Counted from the first letter of the stretch, positions 5,423-13,346 are shown. The stretch: DNA of 13,578 bases from Oscillospiraceae bacterium (GCA_003516865.1 DPBR01000092.1:8500-22077), one strand, 5' to 3'. Program-made: numbers and translations. The notes: generated from the sequence alone by a model not told the origin.

Positions 5423-8400
5423 TTATGTTGTGGCGACGCTTGTGGACTGATTTCTGAGAATTTCCTCGAATTGCTCGCAGGACATCGGTTTGTAGTAGAA
5501 GAAGCCCTGAATCATATCGCAGCCGAGTTCCTTGAGGAAATCAACCTGCGTTTGCGTTTCAACGCCCTCGGAAACCGTTTCGAGATTGAGGCTCTTCGCG
5601 AGCGTAACAACCGAGGTGATAACCTTTCGGTTCTTTTCGGTGAGGTCGTTTTTGAGGAAGAACCCGCCGTCGATTTTGAGCGTATCGAACGGAAGCATCG
5701 TGATGAGATTGAGGCTGGAATAGCCCGAACCGAAGTCGTCTACCGAAATGCGATAGCCGCGCTCCTTGAACCATGTTACCGTTTCAATCAGCTTTTCGAT
5801 GTGGTCCGTGAGCAGGCTCTCGGTAATCTCAAGCTCGATATATTTATGCGGAACGCCGATATTATCGATAAGCGCGTTGAGCTTCTCGCAGAAATTGTCG
5901 TCCGCGATGTGGTGACGGCTGACGTTAAGCGAAATAAGCGGAACGTCCAGACCTATTCTCAGCCAGCGCCTTATATCCGCGATTGAGCGGCGGTAAACCG
6001 CAAAATCCATATCCGTGATAAAGCCGTTTTCCTCGAATATCGGAACAAACTTTGCGGGCGAGATAATCTCGCCGTTCGGTCTAATCCAGCGTGCGAGAGC
6101 CTCCGCACCGACGACTTTTCCCGTTTCGATGCTGATTTTCGGCTGATAATATACCTGAAATTCGTTATTTTCAAGCGCCGTCATCATATTTGCTTCGATA
6201 TAGCGGCGTTCTTTGATTTTTTCGCGGAGCGCCTTGTCGAAGAACGCAAGCATATTCTCGTGGAAATAAGCGCGGTCGCGGACGGTTTTCTGCGCTCTGA
6301 TTGCGCGGTCTATTCCGCCCATAACGCCAACGCTGTCGCTTTCCATATCATAAGCGCCCGAAACGAGATAAATGGTAATCCTAAGCTTTCTGAGAACCTG
6401 CTTCTGAACTTCCTGCATCAAGGAATTGAGCCGTTCCGTGAAAATTTCGGTATTTTCGTTCTTCAGAAGAAGAATAAACCTCGAATCCTCCGAGCGGCAC
6501 AAAATCTCGCCCGAAGAAACGCTGTTTTTCAGAACTTCCGCAACGGCAATCAGAATAGAATTGCCCGTTTCATAGCCTTTTTCCTCGTTTATGCGGCGAA
6601 AATCGGCGATATTGATAACCGCGACAAAGCGGTGAATATTCTTGTTTTCTGAGGTAATCCGAAGCGCTTCCGCCGTAAACGCATTAAAGGTCATAAGCCC
6701 CGTCAGCGTATCGGACATATTTACCTTTCCGAGGCAGTCGGTGATATCGGTTGAGCTGACGTAATAGCGCGGCTCGCCGTTGCTGTTTGTGTCGATTGAA
6801 GCGGAAACGTCAAGCCAGCGGCGCTCAGCGGGAACATAAATCGCGGAAGCCGCGAAAAGTTCGCCGCAGTCAAGCTGTTTTACGGGGCAGTTTTCGCAGG
6901 GAGTATCGCGCCCGCGCATCTTTTTATAGCAGATATCGCCTTCTTCAAGGTTATAGTGCTCGCGCGCCGAGTCCTGTATCAGTTCTACTTTATAAGCGCC
7001 GGGAACTATCGAAAATCCCTCGATGCGGTGGTCGTTTATTATGGTTTGGTTAAGGCGCTTTTCGGCGAGTTCGTTTGCGGCTTTCTTATATTCGCCGAAC
7101 ATTTTTGTAAGCGCGTTTTCAAGCGCGTCTATTATCTGAACGTCCTGAATATTCAGCTCAAAGCTGCTGTTGAAGATAACGGTGAAGAACTCGCGGACTT
7201 CGCCCTCGTACTTTATGGTGCGGATTTCCGCGCAGATAGCGCCGTTTATAAGTTCAAGCCCGTTGATTTTCTCGCCGCCGCTGTGCAGGCGGAGTTTTCC
7301 CTTGTTGAGAAGAAGCGCCTTTACTTCGCTGTCCGAGAGCGTTCTTTTAACGCGTGGGCAGGTTTCTTCGGGTTCTCCCGAAGCGTTGTAGGTCATATTG
7401 CGGACGAAATGCCCGTGGTCGTCGCTGTAAACAAGGATATTCGACGCGCCGAGAAGCTCGCCCGCCGTTTTGAACGCTTCTTTCAAACAAACAAGCTTGT
7501 CTTTGTTGTTTTTGCTGCAAAATGCCTGTAAAATAAGCGCGTAAACTTTCGCGGGACCGCTTGCGGTCGTAGAGATGATATCGTCGTCCTCGTTATTTTC
7601 CGCAAGGAAATTATACGAGCTCATCGACATCGCGGGCGAATAGCTCATATAGCAGCCTCCGCCGCTTCTGCGGGCTTCGCCGAACGCCGCCGCTGCCTCG
7701 GCGTAAACGTCCTCAAGGCTGTGCGAATTTTTGAACGTGGACAAACCGACGCTCACCGTGCAGGTATTACCGTCGAAAATGTAGTTTTTAACGCTTTTTA
7801 TAACATTTTTCGCGAGATTATCGAGTGAAGAAATCTCGTCGAACATCGAAAACATCAGAAATTCGCCGTCGCGTACTCTTGCAACAAGGCTGTCGCGTTC
7901 GCACGCGGCAATTCCCGACAGGATTTTCGCGATGGTTTTCTGGAGATAATCGGTGTATTCAACGCCGGATTTTGCGATTATACCGCGGAAATTGTCAATC
8001 CCGACGGCAAGCAGCCCCGCGCTTCTGTAACGGTTTGCGCCTTTGAGTTTTTCTTCGGCAAGCTCACGGAAAGACGCAGGATTATACACGCCGGTAAGCG
8101 GGTCGAGCTTGTCGGACATATCGCCGACTTCGTTTATTTCGCAGTTTACGTCCAGAACTCTTCCTATATACTTAATCGGAATATCGTTTTCATCGCGTAT
8201 AAGCCTGCCCTCAAATTTTACGAGCGCGGCTTCGCTGTTTTCACCGACAACGCGGATTTCGCAGGAAACCTCGTCCTTGCCGTGTTCCATATCATAGCAA
8301 AATCTCTCGAATTCGGGCAAATCCTCCGCGAAAACGACCCCTCGGCTGATAATGTTTTCCCTGAAGTTTGAAATCGGGTCGTTGCCGCCGTTTGAATTGC

Positions 8401-8554
8401 CGAACAGCGATTTATATTGATAGAACAGGTCGTCGGCGATATGATATTCCCAAAGACCGAAGCGCGAATATTCCGTGAGGATAGAGGTTTTAACCTTTTC
8501 CTCGGTTAAGGCGCGTCTGAGGCGTTTTAATTCAATATCCTTTTCTTCGGACAT
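5423..8554 (-). CDS. multidomain EAL c-di-GMP phosphodiesterase with two degenerate GGDEF domains
   Basis: 1043 aa from the ATG at 8554; the GTG at 8566 lies inside the ribosome site. No membrane segment is seen, so it is probably cytoplasmic. Order: short coiled coil (1-25); PAS-like (26-140); GGDEF-like 1 (150-300) with RDGEF for GGDEF at 228-232; GAF-like (330-485); Cys-rich PAS-like (500-605) with Cys542, Cys553, Cys556 and Cys563; GGDEF-like 2 (610-770) with EDSRF at 689-693; EAL (785-1035). Neither GGDEF keeps the RxxD inhibitory site, so no cyclase activity is expected. The EAL domain keeps EAL 818-820, Asn877, Glu909 (LEITES), Asp939-Asp940 in an intact DDFGSGYSS loop, Lys960, SEGVE at 995-999 and Gln1016, so hydrolysis of c-di-GMP to pGpG is likely. 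The sensory domains may bind ligands; the inactive GGDEFs may bind GTP. The next minus-strand gene upstream encodes a shorter paralogue. Confidence 0.93.
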   Translation of the reverse strand: MSEEKDIELKRLRRALTEEKVKTSILTEYSRFGLWEYHIADDLFYQYKSLFGNSNGGNDPISNFRENIISRGVVFAEDLPEFERFCYDMEHGKDEVSCEIRVVGENSEAALVKFEGRLIRDENDIPIKYIGRVLDVNCEINEVGDMSDKLDPLTGVYNPASFRELAEEKLKGANRYRSAGLLAVGIDNFRGIIAKSGVEYTDYLQKTIAKILSGIAACERDSLVARVRDGEFLMFSMFDEISSLDNLAKNVIKSVKNYIFDGNTCTVSVGLSTFKNSHSLEDVYAEAAAAFGEARRSGGGCYMSYSPAMSMSSYNFLAENNEDDDIISTTASGPAKVYALILQAFCSKNNKDKLVCLKEAFKTAGELLGASNILVYSDDHGHFVRNMTYNASGEPEETCPRVKRTLSDSEVKALLLNKGKLRLHSGGEKINGLELINGAICAEIRTIKYEGEVREFFTVIFNSSFELNIQDVQIIDALENALTKMFGEYKKAANELAEKRLNQTIINDHRIEGFSIVPGAYKVELIQDSAREHYNLEEGDICYKKMRGRDTPCENCPVKQLDCGELFAASAIYVPAERRWLDVSASIDTNSNGEPRYYVSSTDITDCLGKVNMSDTLTGLMTFNAFTAEALRITSENKNIHRFVAVINIADFRRINEEKGYETGNSILIAVAEVLKNSVSSGEILCRSEDSRFILLLKNENTEIFTERLNSLMQEVQKQVLRKLRITIYLVSGAYDMESDSVGVMGGIDRAIRAQKTVRDRAYFHENMLAFFDKALREKIKERRYIEANMMTALENNEFQVYYQPKISIETGKVVGAEALARWIRPNGEIISPAKFVPIFEENGFITDMDFAVYRRSIADIRRWLRIGLDVPLISLNVSRHHIADDNFCEKLNALIDNIGVPHKYIELEITESLLTDHIEKLIETVTWFKERGYRISVDDFGSGYSSLNLITMLPFDTLKIDGGFFLKNDLTEKNRKVITSVVTLAKSLNLETVSEGVETQTQVDFLKELGCDMIQGFFYYKPMSCEQFEEILRNQSTSVATT

Positions 8555-8562
8555 AGTTATCA

Positions 8563-8568
8563 CCACCT
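8563..8568 (-). promoter_or_regulatory. ribosome binding site deciding the start of the large phosphodiesterase
   Basis: AGGTGG on the minus strand lies 8 bases before the ATG at 8554. The alternative GTG starts at 8566 and 8563 fall within this element, so the ATG is preferred. Confidence 0.75.
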
Positions 8569-8594
8569 AAATTTAAGCTAAATAGCTAACAGTC

Positions 8595-8698
8595 TGTCGA
8601 AAAAGTAGCTTCCGCCCGCGAAGCGGGCATTTTAAATCCGTTTTTTGCCACGGGTCTCCCGGAGCAAAAAACACTTCTATCCGCGCAACTGTGCGGAT
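8595..8698. other. cluster of hairpins between the two phosphodiesterase genes
   Basis: Three inverted repeats lie side by side. GCCCGC/GCGGGC is at 8614-8619 and 8623-8628 with a 3-base loop. GTTTTTTGC/GCAAAAAAC is at 8640-8648 and 8664-8672, enclosing CGGG/CCCG (8651-8654 and 8658-8661). ATCCGC/GCGGAT is at 8679-8684 and 8693-8698. On the minus strand the first hairpin is followed, after GGAAGCTAC, by five T, so it may serve as an imperfect terminator for the 476-aa gene. The middle one has its T-run on the 5' arm and A-run on the 3' arm, which is not terminator-like. The block could be a dispersed intergenic repeat or a structured leader of the large phosphodiesterase mRNA. Confidence 0.6.
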
Positions 8699-8710
8699 GC
8701 TTCGGCGAAA

Positions 8711-10141
8711 TCAGTTTTCTTTTTCCCACAATTCGTCAAAATCTTTCAGCTTCATAGGCTTTGAGAAATAGAAACCCTGAACCATATTACATTCGATTTC
8801 TTTAAGGAAGTCAATCTGGTCCTGAGTTTCGACTCCCTCGGAAATTACGTTCATTTCGAGATTTTTCGCCATATCGACAACCGACGAGATAACGGCGCGG
8901 CCTTTTTTGGAGTTAACCGTTCCGTTGAAGAACTCGCGGTCGATTTTAAGCACGTCCGCGGGTATATCCTTAAGCAGGTTAAGCGAGGAATAACCCGAAC
9001 CGAAGTCGTCGATAGACAGCTTAAAGCCGATATCGTGGAGTTTTTTCATAATTGCAATCATACGGTCTGCGTCCTCGGTGAAAACGCTTTCCGTAAGCTC
9101 AAGCTCGATGTATTCGTAAGGAATTTCGTACTTATCGACGATTTCTCTGAGCCGCCAGATATAGTCGTCATCGTTTATATGCAAACGCGACTGATTGACG
9201 GAGATTACAATGGGATTTTTCCCCATGTCAAGCCAGCGGCGGAGCAGCTTGCATACTTCCTCAAGAATGAAGAAGTCAAGCTCGATGACAAAACCGTTTT
9301 TCTCCGCGAGCGGGATAAAGTCGCCGGGGCAAACGAAGCCGAATTCCTTGCTGTTCCAGCGGATAAGCGCCTCCGCGCCAACGATTTTATGAGAATGAGT
9401 GCCGTATTTCGGCTGAAGATAACACTCGAACTCGTTGTTTTCGAGCGCCGCAGGCATCGCGTTTTCAAAGTCCTTTTCGCGCAGCGAAATTTCGCGGATT
9501 TTCCCGTCATAGAAAGCCACGTCGCTGTTGTGCTTGTTCTTGATTGATTTTTTGGCGAGCTTGCAGCGGTCTATGGCGATTGAGAAATCAACCGCGTCAT
9601 ATTTTCCCCTGCATTGTCCCAGACGGCAAACGCCCGCGCTGAAATTTACCGGATATTTGATGAAGAAGGAATTTCTTCTCTCAAACTCCGAAAAGACCTC
9701 GTGCAGACGGCTCATAATTTCGTTGTCTGGCGCGTTTTTGATGAGCAGCGCGAAATTATCCTCGGAAATTCTCGCAAAAGGCTCTTCTTTTGAAAGGCAG
9801 TCGGAGAGCGTTTTGTGGATGCGCCCAAGCATTCTGTCGCCCTCGTCATAACCGAGTCTGTCGTTTATGTACTTGAACTTGTCGATGTCGAGCACCACCA
9901 TAGCGAACTTTTCAGGCGGCGTTTTCTTTACGAGCTTTGCACATTCATAAAAAAATCTGTTTTTGTTCTTGCCGCCCGTAACGGGGTCGATATCCTGATG
10001 GCGGCGCAGTTTAATCATAAATATCAGAATAATGCCGACAAGCAGAACCGTAAAAACCCCCGCCGCGGCAATCCATACATAAGCGTTTTCAGCGGAAAAA
10101 ATCCCCGATAATCCGTTTTCAGACGCCATAAAATTAGGCAT
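8711..10141 (-). CDS. membrane-anchored degenerate GGDEF-EAL c-di-GMP phosphodiesterase
   Basis: 476 aa from the ATG at 10141, chosen because GGGAGGA lies 9 bases upstream; the in-frame ATG at 10189 would add 16 residues and falls at the expected transcription start. Order: short outside N-terminus; one hydrophobic helix at about 21-44 followed by KLRRHQ, placing the rest in the cytoplasm; GGDEF-like domain (50-225); EAL domain (230-475). The GGDEF half keeps the nucleotide-binding stretch DIDKFKYIND, but the signature reads SEDNF at 126-130 and there is no RxxD site, so cyclase activity is unlikely. The EAL domain keeps EAL at 257-259, Asn316, Glu348 (LELTES), Asp378-Asp379 in DDFGSGYSS, Lys399, SEGVE and Gln455, so it should be an active phosphodiesterase. 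Its EAL domain closely resembles that of the downstream gene (SEGVETQxQxDFLKE shared), which points to duplication. It has its own strong promoter, divergent from the GH13 operon. Confidence 0.93.
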   Translation of the reverse strand: MPNFMASENGLSGIFSAENAYVWIAAAGVFTVLLVGIILIFMIKLRRHQDIDPVTGGKNKNRFFYECAKLVKKTPPEKFAMVVLDIDKFKYINDRLGYDEGDRMLGRIHKTLSDCLSKEEPFARISEDNFALLIKNAPDNEIMSRLHEVFSEFERRNSFFIKYPVNFSAGVCRLGQCRGKYDAVDFSIAIDRCKLAKKSIKNKHNSDVAFYDGKIREISLREKDFENAMPAALENNEFECYLQPKYGTHSHKIVGAEALIRWNSKEFGFVCPGDFIPLAEKNGFVIELDFFILEEVCKLLRRWLDMGKNPIVISVNQSRLHINDDDYIWRLREIVDKYEIPYEYIELELTESVFTEDADRMIAIMKKLHDIGFKLSIDDFGSGYSSLNLLKDIPADVLKIDREFFNGTVNSKKGRAVISSVVDMAKNLEMNVISEGVETQDQIDFLKEIECNMVQGFYFSKPMKLKDFDELWEKEN

Positions 10142-10150
10142 ATAAAAGTT

Positions 10151-10157
10151 TCCTCCC
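10151..10157 (-). promoter_or_regulatory. ribosome binding site for the 476-aa phosphodiesterase
   Basis: GGGAGGA on the minus strand, 9 bases before the ATG at 10141. It decides against the upstream ATG at 10189. Confidence 0.8.
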
Positions 10158-10193
10158 GGAATAATTATGCAAATTGTAGAAATACACAATTAT

Positions 10194-10222
10194 ATTATAC
10201 CATTATTTGTAAGGCATTTCAA
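10194..10222 (-). promoter_or_regulatory. sigma-A promoter of the 476-aa phosphodiesterase gene
   Basis: Minus strand: TTGAAA (10222-10217), 17-base spacer, TATAAT (10199-10194), with TGG directly before the -10 (extended -10). The expected start of transcription is near 10187, giving a leader of about 45 bases. Confidence 0.85.
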
Positions 10223-10333
10223 GTCTTTTTCAAATATTCTTCAATTTTATTAGTTTTTTGTAGAGAATTTTGTGCATATTTCATAATAGTTTTTAACCCT
10301 AACTAATTTAAAGTTTCACAAAAAACCGCCGTC

Positions 10334-10362
10334 TTGACAAAAATACGCAATAATGATATAAT
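10334..10362 (+). promoter_or_regulatory. perfect-consensus sigma-A promoter of the GH13-dprA operon
   Basis: TTGACA (10334-10339), 17-base spacer, TATAAT (10357-10362), plus TGA before the -10 (extended -10). The expected transcription start is near 10369, so the leader is about 40 bases. Between this and the opposing promoter lies about 110 bp of A/T-rich DNA (10223-10333) in which I see no clear operator. Confidence 0.92.
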
Positions 10363-10409
10363 AATGTTGAATTTTATTCACAAATATTGAAAAAAGAGGT
10401 AAAAAGTCA

Positions 10410-11732
10410 ATGAAGTGGTATGAAAGCGCGGTATTTTATCACATTTATCCTATCGGTTATTTCGGCTGTCCCCGTGTAAACGACGGAACGAGCGAGCCTA
10501 CGCACAAAATTCTGAACGTAATCGACGATATTCCGCATATAAAGGAGCTTGGCTGCGACGCGATTTATTTTGGGCCGGTATTCGAGTCGGTTGCACACGG
10601 CTACGACACGATTGATTACAGGACAATCGACCGCCGCCTCGGCACGAACGAGGACTTTAAGAAAGTCTGCGCGGCGCTTCACGAGAACGGAATCAAGGTA
10701 ATTCTGGACGGCGTTTTCAATCACGTCGGACGAGATTTCTGGGCGTTTTGCGACGTGAGAGAGCATAAATTCTCAAGCGCGAAAAAGGACTGGTTCCATA
10801 TCCGCGAGGGCAACAGCGGCTATAACGACGGCTTTTATTACGAGGGCTGGGAGGGTCACTACGAGCTTGTAAAGCTCAATCTCTACAACCCTGAAGTTAA
10901 GCAGTATCTTAAAGACACGATTACTTTCTGGAAAGAGGAGTTCGGAATTGACGGGCTTCGCCTTGACGTAGCTTATTGCCTTGACGAGAATTTCCTGCGA
11001 GAACTTCACGGTCACTGCAAGTGGCTCTCAGAGGACTTTTTCCTGCTCGGAGAAACGCTTCACGGCGATTACAACAGATGGGCGAACGACCAAATGCTCG
11101 ACAGCGTAACGAATTACGAGTGTTACAAGGGACTTTTCTCAAGCTTCAACGATATGAATATGTTCGAGATTGCACACTCGATAAACCGTCAGTTCGGCTC
11201 GGAAAACTGGTGCATTTACAGGGGAAAGCACCTTTATACGTTCGTTGACAATCATGATGTGACAAGAGTCGCTTCCATTCTTAAGGTGAAAGAGCATCTT
11301 CCGCTTATTTACACGCTTATGTTTATGATGCCGGGTATTCCGTCCGTTTACTACGGAAGCGAGTTCGGCGTTGAGGGCGACAAGAGAGGCGGCGGCGACG
11401 ACGCGCTTCGTCCGGAGTTCAATCTCGAAAAGATGAAGAGCGAGGGTCTGCGCGATATGACGGCGCATATTCACGCTCTCGCGGAAATCGAGAAAAATCA
11501 CCCCGCGGCGGCTATGGGCGATTACAGACAGGTTCAGCTTACGAACAGGCAGTACGCTTTCGCGCGTTCCGCCGAGGGAGAAACGCTCGTTACCGTAATT
11601 AACGCGGACGGCGCTCCGTTTACGTTCAACCTGAATATGGGCGGCGAAGCGGAAAATCTTCTCACGGGAGAAAAGGTTCAGCTCGGCGGGCTTACGCTCG
11701 GCGCATATTCTTCAATGGTGCTGAAGGTATAA
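10410..11732 (+). CDS. GH13 alpha-amylase-family glycoside hydrolase, cytoplasmic
   Basis: 440 aa. No signal peptide or starch-binding domain, so it acts inside the cell. A TIM-barrel catalytic domain fills about 1-370 and a small C-terminal beta domain 371-440. The four GH13 regions are present: DGVFNH at 100-105; GLRLDVAY at 182-189 with nucleophile Asp186; LGETLH at 213-218 with acid/base Glu215; FVDNHD at 278-283 with His282 and the transition-state Asp283. The length and lack of an N-terminal domain resemble small maltodextrin- or neopullulanase-like enzymes of Clostridia that cut alpha-glucan oligosaccharides. The exact subfamily and bond preference cannot be read from motifs. GAGGT at 10396-10400 lies 9 bases before the ATG. 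Transcription should start at the consensus promoter upstream. The next gene starts 12 bp after the stop, with its ribosome site overlapping the stop codon. Confidence 0.93.
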   Translation: MKWYESAVFYHIYPIGYFGCPRVNDGTSEPTHKILNVIDDIPHIKELGCDAIYFGPVFESVAHGYDTIDYRTIDRRLGTNEDFKKVCAALHENGIKVILDGVFNHVGRDFWAFCDVREHKFSSAKKDWFHIREGNSGYNDGFYYEGWEGHYELVKLNLYNPEVKQYLKDTITFWKEEFGIDGLRLDVAYCLDENFLRELHGHCKWLSEDFFLLGETLHGDYNRWANDQMLDSVTNYECYKGLFSSFNDMNMFEIAHSINRQFGSENWCIYRGKHLYTFVDNHDVTRVASILKVKEHLPLIYTLMFMMPGIPSVYYGSEFGVEGDKRGGGDDALRPEFNLEKMKSEGLRDMTAHIHALAEIEKNHPAAAMGDYRQVQLTNRQYAFARSAEGETLVTVINADGAPFTFNLNMGGEAENLLTGEKVQLGGLTLGAYSSMVLKV

Positions 11733-11744
11733 GGAGCGGCTTTA

Positions 11745-12149
11745 ATGAAAGTTTTCGCGTTTATCTCGGTAATTTTGGCTGATTTCGTCATTTCGTTTGC
11801 CGTGAATATCGGATTAATGAAGTTTTTGATTTTCGGTTTTCCTATGCTGCTTGTCCTTGTTGCAATTCACTTTGCCGCGGTTGTCGGGAACACGATTTTG
11901 GTGAAAAAAGTCTATGATTTCTTTGAAAAGAGAACTCACATAAACAAAATCGCCTATTCTTTCGCAGCAGTGCTTCCGATGACTTTGCCGGCAATTTATC
12001 TGTGGATAAAGCTGAACGAACCCAGTCATATGAAATCGCTCGGAGATATCGCTGCGGCAATGACGGCGATAGGGATTTTCGCTTATGCGGCTGAAGCTGC
12101 GATGGGACTTGTGATTGCGTTTGGGATTAAGCGAAAAAAAGTGAAATAA
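11745..12149 (+). CDS. small four-helix membrane protein, function unknown
   Basis: 134 aa, not recognised. Four hydrophobic segments at about 4-24, 27-51, 69-88 and 102-127, separated by short charged loops (KKVYDFFEKRTHINK between 2 and 3; KLNEPSHMKS between 3 and 4), ending in the basic tail KRKKVK. This arrangement would place both the 2-3 loop and the C-terminus in the cytoplasm. AAGGAG at 11731-11736 overlaps the GH13 stop and is 8 bases from the ATG; dprA follows after 18 bp. It is probably translated from the GH13-dprA transcript. No catalytic motif is visible. Confidence 0.75.
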   Translation: MKVFAFISVILADFVISFAVNIGLMKFLIFGFPMLLVLVAIHFAAVVGNTILVKKVYDFFEKRTHINKIAYSFAAVLPMTLPAIYLWIKLNEPSHMKSLGDIAAAMTAIGIFAYAAEAAMGLVIAFGIKRKKVK

Positions 12150-12154
12150 ACCGC

Positions 12155-12160
12155 GGGAGG
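12155..12160 (+). promoter_or_regulatory. ribosome binding site for the TTG start of dprA
   Basis: GGGAGG, seven bases before TTG at 12168. It makes the unusual TTG start credible. Confidence 0.7.
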
Positions 12161-12167
12161 GATTGTT

Positions 12168-13346
12168 TTGTCCGACAACGCAGATATCTGGCTCTGGCTT
12201 GTAATGGTGATGAAGCCGAACAATCCAAGACTGCACAAAATACTCGCGGACTGCGGTTATAACGCGGCAAAAGCGGGCGTTGTGATACGCGATGGGCGCG
12301 ACCCCTCGCTTACTTCGGGGGAAATATCGCGCGCAAAGGCGGTTCGGCTCGGAACGGTTCGTGAATTTGCTTCGTTCTGCGAAAAAGCGGGCGTGAAAAT
12401 CGTGTCGTTTGAGAGCGAGAACTATCCCTCTTTGCTTAAGAAAATCAAAGACCCGCCGGCGGTACTTTTTGTGCTGGGAAACGAGCGCGGGCTTAACGGC
12501 TCGCCGATACTGACGGTTGTTGGAACGCGAAACGCGTCCGATTACGGGAAAAAAGCCGCGGATTATCTTGTAAAGCCGCTTGCGAAAGCGGGAACGGTGA
12601 TTGTGAGCGGAATGGCTTCGGGAACGGACCGCGCGGCTCATCTTGCCTGTATTGAAGCGGGCGGGAGAACGCTTGCGTTTCCCGGATGCGGCGCGCTTGA
12701 AACTCACCCTGCCGAGAGCGATGACCTGAAAAAGCGTATAATCGAGAGCGGCGGCGCGGTTATAAGCGAGCTTTTACCCGACGCAAAGGCAACGACGTGG
12801 TATTTTAAGCGGCGCGACGCGATTATGTCGGGGATTTCGCACGGAACTCTCGTCATTGAAGCGGGAGAAAAAAGCGGAAGCCTTGTCACGGCGGACTGCG
12901 CGAAAAATCAGGGGAGAGAACTTTTCGCCGTTCCTCCGCACGATATAACGTCCGAAAGCTATGCGGGAAACGCTTTTCTGATACGTTCGGGAGCGGTTTC
13001 CGCCTGCGGCGCTTCCGATATTGCGGAAATACTGAAAAAGAAGAATATCGGCGCGGGATTTGTCGAAATGCTCGAAAAGCCTGTTATATCGGTAAAATCC
13101 GAGGAAAAATCCGCCGAAATTCCCGCAAAAGAAGCTCACGCGGCGAAAAATTCCGTAAATATTCCCGATGACTTGAGCGAAACGGAAAAAACAATCGTGA
13201 AAGCGCTGGGAGAAGGTCCCGAAACGACAGAAAGCCTTATGGAAAAGTGCGGGTTGGATTACGGGACGGCGATTGAAGCGGTGATTTCGCTTGAAATGAG
13301 CGGATTGATTTCGCGGAGAAACGACGGAGTATATTTTCTTGGCTGA
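12168..13346 (+). CDS. dprA: DNA processing protein DprA/Smf
   Basis: 392 aa from a TTG start. Order: N-terminal helical SAM-like domain (about 8-75); Rossmann-like DprA core (85-295) with GTRNASDYG at 119-127, SGMASGTDRAAH at 147-158, SGGAVISE at 194-201 and EAGEKSGSLVTADCA at 231-245; acidic linker (300-330); C-terminal winged helix (335-392). Known: DprA loads RecA on incoming single-stranded DNA during natural transformation, and in non-competent species is often kept for reasons not fully clear. Odd: the usual FPxRNRII region reads YFKRRDAIM (212-220), and the usual AVPG reads AVPP (254-257); both are in the conserved core. Its neighbours differ from the common dprA-topA order: here it ends a GH13/membrane-protein transcript and is followed by a ferredoxin gene. 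No convincing terminator is seen after the stop. Confidence 0.93.
   Translation: MSDNADIWLWLVMVMKPNNPRLHKILADCGYNAAKAGVVIRDGRDPSLTSGEISRAKAVRLGTVREFASFCEKAGVKIVSFESENYPSLLKKIKDPPAVLFVLGNERGLNGSPILTVVGTRNASDYGKKAADYLVKPLAKAGTVIVSGMASGTDRAAHLACIEAGGRTLAFPGCGALETHPAESDDLKKRIIESGGAVISELLPDAKATTWYFKRRDAIMSGISHGTLVIEAGEKSGSLVTADCAKNQGRELFAVPPHDITSESYAGNAFLIRSGAVSACGASDIAEILKKKNIGAGFVEMLEKPVISVKSEEKSAEIPAKEAHAAKNSVNIPDDLSETEKTIVKALGEGPETTESLMEKCGLDYGTAIEAVISLEMSGLISRRNDGVYFLG

Noticed and set aside
5345..5986. 213-aa plus-strand open frame over the phosphodiesterase 3' end
   Set aside because: It starts across the strong terminator and then runs antisense to the conserved EAL domain; a shadow.
8571..8600. 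Promoter TCGACA-N18-TTAAAT before the large phosphodiesterase
   Set aside because: Transcription would start inside the ribosome binding site, leaving almost no leader; the -10 match is poor.
8555..8710. c-di-GMP riboswitch (GEMM) upstream of the large phosphodiesterase
   Set aside because: The hairpins do not match the GEMM core; no AGGGCAAA-like element or tetraloop-receptor arrangement is seen.
10295..10310. Telomere-like AACCCTAACTAA
   Set aside because: A single short occurrence in A/T-rich bacterial DNA with no repetition; chance.
11814..12707. 297-aa open frame antisense to the membrane protein and dprA
   Set aside because: Arg/His/Ser-rich shadow sequence crossing two real genes, no motif and no ribosome site.
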